A stretch of DNA of 23,147 nt from a virus: the IMG/VR virus record IMGVR_UViG_3300013021_000009, positions 1-23,147 of that record; one strand, 5' to 3'. The number at the start of each line of letters is the position of its first letter. Positions within the stretch are counted from its first letter, which is position 1. Made by a program: the position numbers and the translations under genes. The notes below the pieces were generated by a model. The model was given only the letters and a program-made list of their open reading frames with translations. It was not told the origin of the DNA and did not search any database. Of this stretch, positions 1 through 5,639 are shown in pieces.

Positions 1-72
1 AACATATCCTACATCAAGAATTTTACCGGTTCGGACATCGGTTTCAATATCTATAAATGCAATGGTGTTCAT
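1..72 (-). CDS. Partial 3'-5' exonuclease-like protein (N-terminus only)
   Basis: Only the first 24 codons are in the window; the gene continues past base 1. Reading leftward from ATG at 72 the protein begins MNTIAFIDIETDVRTGKILD. The pattern hydrophobic-x-D-x-E-T followed by KILDVGYV is the Exo I motif of DEDD-family 3'-5' exonucleases (DnaQ/RNase T fold), where Asp and Glu bind the catalytic metals. From memory, some Bacteroidota RecQ-type helicases start with a similar exonuclease-like segment, so the full protein could be a stand-alone exonuclease or an exonuclease-helicase fusion; the window cannot tell. It is a chromosomal neighbour of tRNA-Arg, divergent from it, and not part of the integrated element. 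Confidence 0.55.
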   Translation of the reverse strand, partial: MNTIAFIDIETDVRTGKILDVGYV

Positions 73-108
73 AGTCTGCTGAATGCACAGGTCATAGTTG
101 TAAACAAT

Positions 109-116
109 CAAATATA
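109..116 (-). promoter_or_regulatory. Possible -7 box for the leftward exonuclease gene
   Basis: The minus strand reads TATATTTG, matching the Bacteroidota -7 consensus TAnnTTTG, 37 bases before the ATG at 72. No well-spaced -33 TTTG is visible: the nearest TTG (143-145) is 26 bases away. This is a weak call. Confidence 0.3.
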
Positions 117-333
117 ACTATTTTAGTCCTAAACCCCTCATACAACAATAAAGATGGCGCATTCAATGAACTGCCAGGTTATTTATTCACTTAAGACAAA
201 AAAAAAAATAAATATATGACACGAAACACACTATCAATCATCAAACCAACAAGAAATCGGAAAATCTTTCCATTCCAGGAATAATTCAAGGCCAAAAAAA
301 CACTTTGAACGATGGTCTTTTCCATCTTTTTCC

Positions 334-341
334 TATCTTTG
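334..341 (+). promoter_or_regulatory. -7 box of the tRNA-Arg promoter
   Basis: TATCTTTG exactly fits TAnnTTTG and lies 20 bases before the tRNA 5' end, a normal distance. A TTTG occurs at 304-307 but its 26-base spacing is longer than the usual 19-21, so the -33 element is uncertain. Confidence 0.55.
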
Positions 342-360
342 CACCGCATTTGAGCAAAAT

Positions 361-434
361 GGTCCGGTAGCTCAGCTGGATAGAGCAACAGCCTTCTAAG
401 CTGTCGGTCGTGGGTTCGAATCCCGCCCGGATCA
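361..434 (+). tRNA. tRNA-Arg (anticodon UCU)
   Basis: A full cloverleaf can be drawn. Acceptor stem GGTCCGG (361-367) pairs with CCGGATC (427-433) with one G-U pair. D-arm stems are GCTC and GAGC. Anticodon stem ACAGC/GCTGT (388-392/400-404) encloses loop CTTCTAA with anticodon TCT at 395-397, which reads AGA. The variable loop is CGGTC. T-arm stems are GTGGG/CCCGC around TTCGAAT. The discriminator is A434 and CCA is not encoded. The last 14 bases, plus C435, are duplicated at 16246-16260, so this gene is the integration target. The 5' part is chromosomal and the 3' end belongs to the attachment core, so integration leaves an intact tRNA. Confidence 0.95.
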
Positions 435-435
435 C
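421..435 (+). repeat. attL core (15-bp direct repeat, copy 1)
   Basis: TCCCGCCCGGATCAC comprises the T-arm 3' side, acceptor 3' strand and discriminator of tRNA-Arg plus one base. An identical copy lies at 16246-16260. A second identical block, CCGCAATTCTT, follows both cores at exactly the same offset (445-455 and 16270-16280). The element therefore carries a mimic of both the tRNA end and the first half of its terminator. Confidence 0.9.
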
Positions 436-440
436 TGAAT

Positions 441-482
441 AAAGCCGCAATTCTTTTATTATTAAAGGGTTGCGGCTTTTTC
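441..482 (+). terminator. Intrinsic terminator behind tRNA-Arg (element-borne)
   Basis: AAAGCCGCAA (441-450) pairs with TTGCGGCTTT (470-479) and runs into five T residues (477-481). The inner CTTT/AAAG can extend the stem. Because it lies inside the element, it probably replaces the chromosomal terminator now displaced to 16266-16304, so the tRNA keeps a proper end after integration. Confidence 0.75.
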
Positions 483-491
483 GTTTAAGGA

Positions 492-527
492 TTGCACCCT
501 GTTTTGCACCCCTAAAAACTTGCACCC
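492..527 (+). repeat. Three direct TTGCACCC repeats upstream of the rightward promoter
   Basis: TTGCACCC occurs at 492-499, 504-511 and 520-527, with start-to-start distances of 12 and 16. The third copy ends three bases before the TTTG of the promoter at 531-562. The same octamer recurs at 6134-6153, 10340-10358 and 16080-16105. Near the att core it could be an integrase arm-type site, but copies at internal promoters argue for a regulator site shared across the element. Confidence 0.7.
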
Positions 528-530
528 CTT

Positions 531-562
531 TTTGACTTGAATTTATTTTATCACTACCTTTG
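531..562 (+). promoter_or_regulatory. Rightward Bacteroidota-type promoter
   Basis: TTTG at 531-534, a 20-base spacer and TACCTTTG at 555-562 match the primary Bacteroidota promoter (TTTG, 19-21, TAnnTTTG). The start site would be near 569. Transcription would pass an intrinsic terminator (602-643) before the ORF at 666. The TTGCACCC repeats sit just upstream of the -33 element. Confidence 0.65.
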
Positions 563-601
563 AAACATTGGAAGCCTTAAACAAGCTTTTGAATTTACTA
601 T

Positions 602-643
602 AAAGAGGGGCCGGCTCAAATGTGAGTATGCCCCTCTTTTTTT
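602..643 (+). terminator. Intrinsic terminator / putative attenuator before the rightward gene
   Basis: AAAGAGGGGC (602-611) pairs perfectly with GCCCCTCTTT (630-639), followed by Ts to 643. The 18-base loop holds a second small stem CTCA/TGAG. It lies only about 33 bases after the predicted start near 569 and 23 bases before the ATG at 666. Either the promoter makes a short RNA of about 75 nt, or the terminator controls read-through into the gene. Confidence 0.7.
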
Positions 644-665
644 GTCTTATCTAAACTCTACTGCT

Positions 666-1040
666 ATGAATCCAGACACATTACAAACTGTGGTTTTTGT
701 TACCTTTCTTATTCAAGTGGCTATACTGATAGCCTTTTTTGTTCTGGTTAATGACGTTCGGGCCATTAAAAAGAAGTTTGGGGCCGATAGGCTTAGCCAA
801 AAAACAGCACTCCTTAAAGCTTTGGAGAAAGCCAAATTCATGAATAAAAAAGATGAGATTGTTTCCATTTACAAGGAACTGGCATTTTTTGAGGTCAACA
901 CTCCAAGCGAACCATCTAAAAAATACCAGCTTTTTGATCTGGAAGAATTTGCCGAAGAAATAAAAAACCACGGTGGGGAAATACCTTCAGGTTTAAGTGA
1001 GAAAATTTCAGAGCTTCAAAGCAAGGTAAATAAGAAGTAA
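666..1040 (+). CDS. Small membrane-anchored protein of unknown function
   Basis: The protein has 124 residues from ATG 666. A longer reading from TTG 642 would start inside the terminator T-run and is unlikely. Residues about 7-27 (TVVFVTFLIQVAILIAFFVL) form one transmembrane helix near the N-terminus. The rest is a charged cytoplasmic-looking domain, lysine-rich at first (RAIKKKFG) and then helical, ending EKISELQSKVNKK. It is the only rightward gene in the element and stands alone under a promoter flanked by TTGCACCC repeats. Regulated single-gene cargo near an att site in satellites often affects host or helper phage, but nothing in this sequence proves that. I do not recognise the family. 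Confidence 0.7.
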   Translation: MNPDTLQTVVFVTFLIQVAILIAFFVLVNDVRAIKKKFGADRLSQKTALLKALEKAKFMNKKDEIVSIYKELAFFEVNTPSEPSKKYQLFDLEEFAEEIKNHGGEIPSGLSEKISELQSKVNKK

Positions 1041-1478
1041 CCGGAACAGCATTTTTTTAAACAACGGGATTCCGTTCTTTTGGCTGGTATGATAACGGTA
1101 TAACGTTTTGATAAAAGGGCGATAATGTTCGCTCTTTTTAATTAGGTGGAATTCCGCCTATTTACATACGGTGGATTCGCCGGTTTTATTTACCCCAAAA
1201 CAGGGGTGTTTCTATTCCGTAGGTTCTACGGGTTTACATACCCCAAATTCCGTGTATGTAAAATCAAAAGATAGTGCTGTGAGAAAATCACACTCCAAAC
1301 AGTCCGATTATCGGATAGTTTCCCCGGTGCAAAATTGCGTTGGCAGTTTATCAGGTAGTTAGATACCGTTGCCGTGTTTCCGGTATCGGTCTGAGAATGT
1401 GTTTTTAGCGGAATTACGATCTTTGTTTAACCGTTGCGGGGATTCCCGTTTCGGTAGGCAGATATGCCTACTGGGAAC
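1041..1478 (+). ncRNA. Hairpin-dense non-coding region, candidate structured RNA
   Basis: No convincing ORF is present. Consecutive stem-loops are: 1063-1076 (AACGG/CCGTT, loop GATT); 1113-1138 (10 bp with one G-U, then T5); 1143-1160 (TAGGTGG/CCGCCTA, loop AATT); 1169-1182 (CGGTG/CGCCG, loop GATT); 1192-1207 (ACCCC/GGGGT); 1217-1231 (CCGTAG/CTACGG, loop GTT); 1233-1262 (TTTACATAC/GTATGTAAA); 1278-1292 (TGTGA/TCACA); 1303-1315 (TCCGA/TCGGA); 1362-1387 (GATACCG/CGGTATC); 1437-1448 (CGGG/CCCG, loop GATT); and 1454-1471 (GTAGGCA/TGCCTAC with GATA loop after the inner pair). The G-T pairs inside stems at 1113, 1143 and 1169 would pair as RNA only from the plus strand. TTTACATAC also occurs as a direct repeat at 1161-1169. 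The stem at 1113-1139 resembles a terminator for the gene ending at 1040. A DNA-level role (origin, packaging site) is the alternative. Confidence 0.5.
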
Positions 1479-1480
1479 AA

Positions 1481-1516
1481 AAAAAAGGGCCTCACTTCTG
1501 AAGTGAAACCCCTTTT
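1481..1516 (-). terminator. Terminator of the long leftward operon (possibly bidirectional)
   Basis: TCACTT (1492-1497) pairs with AAGTGA (1501-1506); GGG (1487-1489) and flanking A residues pair with CCC and TTTT (1510-1516) beyond a two-base internal loop. On the minus strand the stem is followed by a run of eight T (complement of 1479-1486). It is the first strong stop after the last leftward gene (ends 1558). The plus-strand side also ends in TTTT, so it may stop rightward transcripts too. Confidence 0.75.
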
Positions 1517-1557
1517 CGGTAATATAGCAGGACTATAAAGATAATAAAATAGCTCTG

Positions 1558-1881
1558 TTAATCAATCCATTTATCCTCTTCCATGTGTTTATCAACAACC
1601 TTAATCATGATAGCATTTTGATATTTTAAGATTTTCTCCCCCACGGTATCCATAAAATTTGAATCTGCCATTTTCTCTTCAATCTCTTTTATCAGTGCAT
1701 TAGATGGCGACCCCTCCATCACTACTTCAGCAGGGTTGATATTTTCGTGGGAAATCTCATTAAACTTTTTACTTATATCCTCCCATTCTGGATTGCTTTT
1801 TAACAGGTCACTTATCTCTTTATGCAATTCTAAAAAGTCTTCGTGAGACTCTGGAAGGTTGGCTTTATTTTTATTTTTCAT
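1558..1881 (-). CDS. Hypothetical protein, last gene of the leftward operon
   Basis: The protein has 107 residues from ATG 1881. It is acidic and helical, with many Lys, Glu and Asp (starts MKNKNKANLPESHEDFLELH, ends HMEEDKWID), and has no membrane segment or cysteine motif. The leader AAATTTAAATCC just before the ATG is the A/T-rich type seen before other genes here. It follows the HTH gene (ends 1910) after 28 bases and precedes the operon terminator at 1481-1516. I do not recognise the family. Small acidic proteins at the end of phage or satellite operons can be inhibitors of host or helper proteins, but that is only context. Confidence 0.6.
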   Translation of the reverse strand: MKNKNKANLPESHEDFLELHKEISDLLKSNPEWEDISKKFNEISHENINPAEVVMEGSPSNALIKEIEEKMADSNFMDTVGEKILKYQNAIMIKVVDKHMEEDKWID

Positions 1882-1909
1882 GGATTTAAATTTAAAAGGT
1901 TCTTATTTA

Positions 1910-2197
1910 CTATTCAGGAACATTGTGTTCATAATAACTGGCCCGGTTGCTACTCTTTGCCACGCATTCAATTTCTATGCGGTCAATGCGAATTTTGGAT
2001 GTATTGGCCCCGTCTTTGATAAACTTAATTAGTCCCTCTCTTTTCCATCGATCCACAGTCCCACGGCCATACATTTTGCTCGCTTGGTTTAAAGTCAAAT
2101 ATGGCTTTAACTGTCCCAACTCAATCAAAACACGTTTTACTGTTATTTCGGAAAGATCCTCTAACAGCTTTCTCTTTTCATGATCTATAAATTCCAC
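1910..2197 (-). CDS. HTH_17/AlpA-like DNA-binding protein
   Basis: The protein has 95 residues, started at GTG 2197, 11 bases after the previous gene's stop; no in-frame ATG is nearby. An N-terminal helix (residues 1-30) precedes a compact helix-turn-helix-wing at about 33-76: YLTLNQASKMYG, then TVDRWKREGLIKFI and a short wing ending SKIRIDRIEIE. This is the layout of MerR-like excisionase/AlpA domains that bind direct repeats. It could be a late regulator, an excisionase, or the binder of the TTGCACCC sites. The other candidate regulator is the 110-residue protein at 13328-13660. The domain is a sound call; the target is inference. Confidence 0.65.
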   Translation of the reverse strand: MEFIDHEKRKLLEDLSEITVKRVLIELGQLKPYLTLNQASKMYGRGTVDRWKREGLIKFIKDGANTSKIRIDRIEIECVAKSSNRASYYEHNVPE

Positions 2198-2208
2198 AGG
2201 TATAAGGT

Positions 2209-2577
2209 TTAAGCAGATTGTTTTTCCAGTTTTTCCAAAGTCCTAAGTTCGGTAAGGTTGCCGTAGCACTTCTCTATGTTTTCCCACTCCTTACCAATTC
2301 GAGAAAGCATTTTAGTGATAAATGAATTTGCAAAGGTAACATCTGCAACCTCTCTTAATCTCAAATCTTCAACATCGTTAACATTGGTTTGCGGAAATAT
2401 TGGATTGTAATAGGCCATCATTGTTTCCTGAAGGTGTTCTGTTATCTCAGGCCCGCTCATTTGGGTGAATAACTCTTCAGTTAGTGCAACAATGATCCTT
2501 TCACTCTCTTTGATTTGTTTTTTAAGCTGTTCTCTTCTCTCTTCAATTTGCTTTTGAGTTTGTTCTTTTGAATTCAT
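2209..2577 (-). CDS. Hypothetical coiled-coil protein
   Basis: The protein has 122 residues from ATG 2577. Residues 1-45 are a charged helix with heptad-like spacing (SKEQTQKQIEERREQLKKQI), followed by a more globular middle containing MMAYYNPIFPQTNVNDVEDL and a C-terminal helix. It is the first gene of a three-gene cluster (122, 95 and 107 residues) that follows the terminator at 2750-2770. The cluster therefore needs read-through or its own promoter; I see no clear TAnnTTTG between 2580 and 2750. The upstream stretch carries the 10-bp inverted repeat GAGTTCGCAA/TTGCGAACTC. The family is not recognised. Confidence 0.6.
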   Translation of the reverse strand: MNSKEQTQKQIEERREQLKKQIKESERIIVALTEELFTQMSGPEITEHLQETMMAYYNPIFPQTNVNDVEDLRLREVADVTFANSFITKMLSRIGKEWENIEKCYGNLTELRTLEKLEKQSA

Positions 2578-2644
2578 GAGTTCGCAATTTAAAAATGATT
2601 AATAAAAAAACGGTTACATTATTCCTTTGCCTGCTTGCGAACTC
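2578..2644. repeat. 10-bp inverted repeat at the start of the 122-residue gene
   Basis: GAGTTCGCAA at 2578-2587 and TTGCGAACTC at 2635-2644 are perfect inverted copies separated by 47 bases. A partial direct copy, AGTTCGCA, sits at 2801-2808, just downstream of the leftward promoter at 2812-2844. The spacing is too long for a tight hairpin, so a repressor pair or looping site is more likely than a terminator. Confidence 0.45.
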
Positions 2645-2749
2645 TTAAATAATAAGGGTTATTCATGCCATTACAACACGAAAACAGTGGAATTAATGCA
2701 ACCGTCCTATATCTATACGGTTAAAGAAAATCTGTTGACATATAGGCAC

Positions 2750-2770
2750 AAAAAAACCTCCCATTGGAGG
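2750..2770 (-). terminator. Intrinsic terminator, leftward
   Basis: CCTCC (2757-2761) pairs with GGAGG (2766-2770) around loop CATT. On the minus strand it is followed by seven Ts (complement of 2750-2756). It stands about 60 bases past the end of the gene at 2832 and separates the structural block from the last three leftward genes. Confidence 0.7.
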
Positions 2771-2811
2771 CGGCCTATTGGTCACCCTTATTATTTATTT
2801 AGTTCGCACTT

Positions 2812-2844
2812 CAAAGATAGAAATTAAATTTTCACAATTCCAAA
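2812..2844 (-). promoter_or_regulatory. Leftward promoter at the 3' end of the 145-residue gene
   Basis: On the minus strand TTTG (2844-2841), a 21-base spacer and TATCTTTG (2819-2812) match the Bacteroidota consensus. The start would be near 2805, so a transcript would reach the terminator at 2750 after only about 55 nt. It would therefore be a short leader RNA, or an attenuated promoter for the three genes beyond. Confidence 0.5.
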
Positions 2845-3269
2845 TCTAAGCCTGTTAAATCTGAAATTATTTTTGCAGTGCTTATTACCTCATCCCTAAA
2901 ACGCCTTACCACCGTTTGGTTTAACGCCTGTTTGAAGTAATATGACAAAAGCCTTTCTTTGATTCCGGTAAACTCTGAAATTATAGGCCGGAAACCTACC
3001 CTTGCTTTCTTTTTAAATCCGTTTAAATAGTCCGGGTCAAAGAATAGGGCAAAAACAGCCACAAGCAAGGTTATTTCATTTTCTTTGTTACTTTCCGGCA
3101 TACTACCCCGCAAATCTATAAAGGCATCAAATACGGCCCTCATTTGCGTTTTTGTCATTTCTGGAATAATGGGCTTGCAATCTTCCACAAGTTCCGGGTA
3201 AAGGGCTCTAATTTTGGCAATGGTTACCTTTAAATGACTTTCGTAAACATCCATAAGGCTAAAGGGCAT
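2832..3269 (-). CDS. Phage structural-module protein of unknown function
   Basis: The protein has 145 residues from ATG 3269; MDVYESHL five codons later is an alternative start. It is mostly helical, with a hydrophobic middle (LLVAVFALFFDPDYL, about 68-82) that looks like a buried helix rather than a membrane span, and a C-terminal stretch RRFRDEVISTAKIISDLTGL. Its start overlaps the end of the HK97-gp10-like gene by 11 bases, so the two are probably translated together. Position after a gp10-like gene is where head-tail or tail-completion proteins sit in tailed phages, but I see no motif proving that. Confidence 0.6.
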   Translation of the reverse strand: MPFSLMDVYESHLKVTIAKIRALYPELVEDCKPIIPEMTKTQMRAVFDAFIDLRGSMPESNKENEITLLVAVFALFFDPDYLNGFKKKARVGFRPIISEFTGIKERLLSYYFKQALNQTVVRRFRDEVISTAKIISDLTGLDLEL

Positions 3270-3756
3270 TAGTTACACCACCAAGTTTAAAGCTGGTTCC
3301 AAAGTCTTTCCCTTTGGCAAATTTCCGAACACGCGATTCCAGGTCAACCATTGCCACGGTGCTTTGTGAGGTTATTACGTTGTACCCTTTGCTTTCCAAA
3401 TAGGATGCGTATTCCATAGCGGCAAACCCGACTAAGATCCATTTCATGGGAACACTATTTGTCAAAACTTCATTTACAATCTTACCGGTGTCAGTATCCA
3501 GGACCGGCAAAGAAGTTGCAACAACGGCCCCATCATAAACAATGGCATAGCCTATTGAGCTTCTTAAATTTGCTGTCTGGTCGGTATAGTCTCCCTTTGG
3601 AAAGGCCCCGGATATGTTTACCCCGTCCTTTGCATCCCGGGCAAACTCTTCTCCCACTCGTTCCATAATTGAAACAATACCGTGGTGGATATGGTTAAAG
3701 TAGTTTTGTAAATCTCTGTTGATTTCTCTTGCTGTAAAACGTGGATTAAATCCCAT
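3259..3756 (-). CDS. HK97 gp10-like tail-completion / head-tail joining protein
   Basis: The protein has 165 residues from ATG 3756. Three features are typical of HK97-gp10-like proteins: an N-terminal helix with GEEFARDAKDG (35-45), the signature YTDQTANLRSSIGY (57-70) leading into a beta-strand AIVYDG, and the late AMEYASYLESKGYNVI (113-128), which matches the usual A-x-YA-x-xLE-x-G-Y ending. In tailed phages these proteins form the tail terminator or joining ring between connector and tail tube. Here no portal, connector or tube gene accompanies it, so it would have to act on a helper phage's virion or be a remnant. The gene overlaps the next by 11 bases, and a strong hairpin (3773-3802) lies just upstream. 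Confidence 0.7.
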   Translation of the reverse strand: MGFNPRFTAREINRDLQNYFNHIHHGIVSIMERVGEEFARDAKDGVNISGAFPKGDYTDQTANLRSSIGYAIVYDGAVVATSLPVLDTDTGKIVNEVLTNSVPMKWILVGFAAMEYASYLESKGYNVITSQSTVAMVDLESRVRKFAKGKDFGTSFKLGGVTNAL

Positions 3757-3772
3757 TGCTTAGAGGTTTAAA

Positions 3773-3802
3773 GGGCCAAAGTGATAATCTGCACTTTGGC
3801 CC
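3773..3802 (-). other. Strong intercistronic hairpin
   Basis: GGGCCAAAGTG (3773-3783) pairs perfectly with CACTTTGGCCC (3792-3802) around an 8-base loop. On the minus strand it is followed by only TTTAAACC, so as a terminator it would be leaky. It lies between the head-fibre-like gene (ends 3811) and the gp10-like gene (starts 3756), suggesting partial termination or an mRNA-stability element. Confidence 0.6.
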
Positions 3803-3810
3803 CGTGGTGG

Positions 3811-4341
3811 TTAATTTGAAAACGACAAAAGAATGGTATCAGGGATTTGCTCCCTTGAAACCGGAGGAATGCGATTTGCATAAACCGTGCATCGAATAGC
3901 AATCGACAAAGTTTCATCCTCTTCTGCAAAAAGGGATTGATAAAGCAATCCGGTGTGCTTTCCTTCGGTGCTTTCTGAAGACAAAACATCGCCCAGCCCA
4001 GCCGTGATTACTGTAGCAAAGTTTAAAACATCATATTCCTCATTTTCCGTGTCAACACTGGTTATCTCTACCCCTTCGATAGTTGAACCAGCCTTAACAG
4101 TATGTCTTTTTGCGACCTTTACAGTTTGTGCGCTACTGACGGCCTCAAACACTTTGGCGGTTCTTACAAGTCTCGCCTTTCGGGTTTGCTCATCGTAAAT
4201 AAACAATGAACCTGCGGGAATTTCTTCACCCGGAATTAGTCCGGTCATCTCCAAAGAGAAACCGCCTTGTGCGTTTTCAAAATCTACTTGTGAAACGGGA
4301 ATGCCTTCCCTTGATTTTACTCTTTTAAATCCAAGTGCCAT
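3811..4341 (-). CDS. Head-fibre / capsid-decoration-like protein
   Basis: The protein has 176 residues from ATG 4341. The core (about residues 36-90) contains IPAGSLFIYDEQTRKARLVR, then KVFEAVSSAQTVKVAKRHTV and a KAGSTIEG strand. This arrangement (permissible starting value, conversion of a set of labels, then T-x-V-x-V-x-KGH/KRH) resembles head-fibre and decoration proteins that sit on capsid surfaces in Bacteroidota and Gram-positive phages. It is beta-rich, with no signal peptide or membrane span. No major capsid gene is present, so if expressed it would bind a helper's capsid or serve another role. Family assignment is from memory of the pattern and only moderately sure. Confidence 0.5.
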   Translation of the reverse strand: MALGFKRVKSREGIPVSQVDFENAQGGFSLEMTGLIPGEEIPAGSLFIYDEQTRKARLVRTAKVFEAVSSAQTVKVAKRHTVKAGSTIEGVEITSVDTENEEYDVLNFATVITAGLGDVLSSESTEGKHTGLLYQSLFAEEDETLSIAIRCTVYANRIPPVSREQIPDTILLSFSN

Positions 4342-4398
4342 GATAATTTGATTTTAATGATAAAAAATAATTGATTGTTGGGTTAGGGTTAAGGGTGG

Positions 4399-5100
4399 TT
4401 AATGAATAGCTTTCAACCATTCAGGATCCATATGAATTTGCTCTCCTGCCCCATAGTTGAATAAATAACCCTTGTGAGCACTACCGGGCATAACTGATGC
4501 CGGGATTCCGTTGGGTGCGTATTCTTTTGCCATCCGCTGAAGCTCCTGGAGTTGTTTCTCTGTCTCTTCTGCCAGTTCAAAAAACTTTTTCCGTGATTCA
4601 GAGTTAACAAAAACAGAACACTCGTCTTCAAGTGCTTTTTCGTCAAAGGTTACTTTCCCATCCTTGAACTGGAAATATTCCCAGTTCAAACGGCGAAGAA
4701 ACCCGGCTGATATTCCTTCCATAAAAACACGCTGAATGCCCCGGTGTTGTTCTGCCACCTTTTCCTCCCATCTGTCAAATGGTGCATCCACCGCCTCCCA
4801 AAGTTTTGCAGCTAAAACTTTATTTTTAGTTGCCTCCTGAATATCAGATTCCATCTTTTCCAGATATTCATTTTTTACCTGGCTTAGATTGTTGTTAATG
4901 ATTGCCCGGAAAACTTTGTCGGTTGCTTTACCAATTCCCAGCTCTTCGTATTGGTCAACCGCTGTTTGAAGTATTCCCAAAGATCTCTCATAGTCTCCTT
5001 TTAGTTGTCCAAATTTGAAGTCATCAAAATGCACTCTCTTTGGTGCTTCTTTGGTTTTCGTGGCCTCTGTGGCCTTTGTTTTTGCTTTTGTTTCTGCCAT
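4399..5100 (-). CDS. Phage-module protein of unknown function, helical
   Basis: The protein has 233 residues from ATG 5100. The N-terminus is a disordered Lys/Thr/Ala tract (MAETKAKTKATEATKTKEAP); the rest is helical, including a Gln/Glu-rich helix (EETEKQLQELQRMAKEY, about 176-192), and ends with a Gly-rich stretch GYLFNYGAGEQIHMDPEWLK. At 233 residues it is short for an HK97-fold capsid, and it lacks the features I would expect of one (delta domain, E-loop). A scaffold or minor virion protein is possible. It lies between the 80-residue gene and the head-fibre-like gene. The ATG is preceded by a perfect A/T palindrome TTTTAAATTTAAAA. Function unknown. Confidence 0.6.
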   Translation of the reverse strand: MAETKAKTKATEATKTKEAPKRVHFDDFKFGQLKGDYERSLGILQTAVDQYEELGIGKATDKVFRAIINNNLSQVKNEYLEKMESDIQEATKNKVLAAKLWEAVDAPFDRWEEKVAEQHRGIQRVFMEGISAGFLRRLNWEYFQFKDGKVTFDEKALEDECSVFVNSESRKKFFELAEETEKQLQELQRMAKEYAPNGIPASVMPGSAHKGYLFNYGAGEQIHMDPEWLKAIH

Positions 5101-5120
5101 GATTTTAAATTTAAAATTGA

Positions 5121-5363
5121 TTAATAAGAAGAATTATTTCCACCGGTGGCCCACGCTTCAATGGATGCAAGTGTGTATTTCTCGTAGGCTTCGGCTTGTG
5201 CATCAGTCAGGGGGATTTCTGCAGTTGTTACCACCTCCGGATCATGAAGCTGTTTGAAAAGTTCAGATTCGGTATCTCTGAGCATTTCAATTCTTGCTCT
5301 GGTCGCTAACTCTCCGTTACCTCTTACAAGGTCTTGGATTTGTCTTTTAGAAATTGTTTTCAT
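5121..5363 (-). CDS. Small hypothetical protein
   Basis: The protein has 80 residues from ATG 5363. It is hydrophilic and helical (starts MKTISKRQIQDLVRGNGELA; contains PLTDAQAEAYEKYTLASIEAW). It lies 20 bases before the 233-residue gene and about 48 bases after the 74-residue gene, so it reads as part of the same transcript. No family is recognised; small helical proteins between terS and capsid-related genes are common in phages. Confidence 0.55.
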   Translation of the reverse strand: MKTISKRQIQDLVRGNGELATRARIEMLRDTESELFKQLHDPEVVTTAEIPLTDAQAEAYEKYTLASIEAWATGGNNSSY

Positions 5364-5393
5364 CTTTGTAATTGTTTATTGATTAGAAAATAC

Positions 5394-5417
5394 CCGGTAG
5401 GATTATTGTCCTACCGG
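5394..5417 (-). other. Hairpin overlapping the end of the 74-residue gene
   Basis: CCGGTAGGA (5394-5402) pairs perfectly with TCCTACCGG (5409-5417) around TTATTG. The stop codon of the upstream gene (5411) lies inside the stem. On the minus strand it is followed by GTATTTTC, a weak T-tract, so it is a leaky terminator or a stability element. Confidence 0.6.
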
Positions 5418-5635
5418 CCGTTAATTGCGTTGGTTACTTCTTCAGCATCTCTTATGGCCTCTGAAGTGATAGGGATAACATTCTTTCTGCTTTGCATCAT
5501 TGCAAGGAACGTATCCCCGGTTTTTGTTGAAAATACAGGTGGCTCGTTAGCTTCCTTCGGGTTTATCTCCCCAGCCTGAATTCGTTTAAGGAATTCGATT
5601 TTCTCTGACTTGGTCAATTGGTCAACTCTTTTCAT
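5411..5635 (-). CDS. Small hypothetical protein next to terS
   Basis: The protein has 74 residues from ATG 5635, four bases after the small-terminase stop (5640-5642). Sequence features: KSEKIEFLKRIQAGEINPKE near the start, a central STKTGDTFLAMMQSRKNVIP and a hydrophilic end. The close spacing means it is probably co-translated with TerS and might be a partner, for instance a packaging modulator. That is inference only; no family is recognised. Its stop codon is buried in a 9-bp hairpin. Confidence 0.6.
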   Translation of the reverse strand: MKRVDQLTKSEKIEFLKRIQAGEINPKEANEPPVFSTKTGDTFLAMMQSRKNVIPITSEAIRDAEEVTNAINGR

Positions 5636-5639
5636 TTGC

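Noticed and set aside
339-346. TTGCACCG near the tRNA-Arg promoter, one base from the TTGCACCC motif
   Set aside because: It is formed by the -7 box itself, is outside the element, and is not an exact or paired copy.
642-665. Upstream TTG start for the rightward membrane protein
   Set aside because: It lies in the T-run of the terminator at 602-643; ATG 666 gives a normal membrane-anchor N-terminus.
1171-1362. 63-codon rightward ORF in the hairpin region
   Set aside because: It runs through at least four perfect hairpins, has no promoter or ribosome site, and its protein (rich in Ser, Val, Lys) looks like chance translation.
4380-4395. Telomere-like GGGTTAGGGTTAAGGG
   Set aside because: It is only two imperfect units in a short gap between genes, with no sign of a linear end; coincidence.
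4510-4518. GGGTGCG inside the 233-residue gene
   Set aside because: It is coding sequence for conserved-looking residues, single and inexact, so not counted as an operator site.
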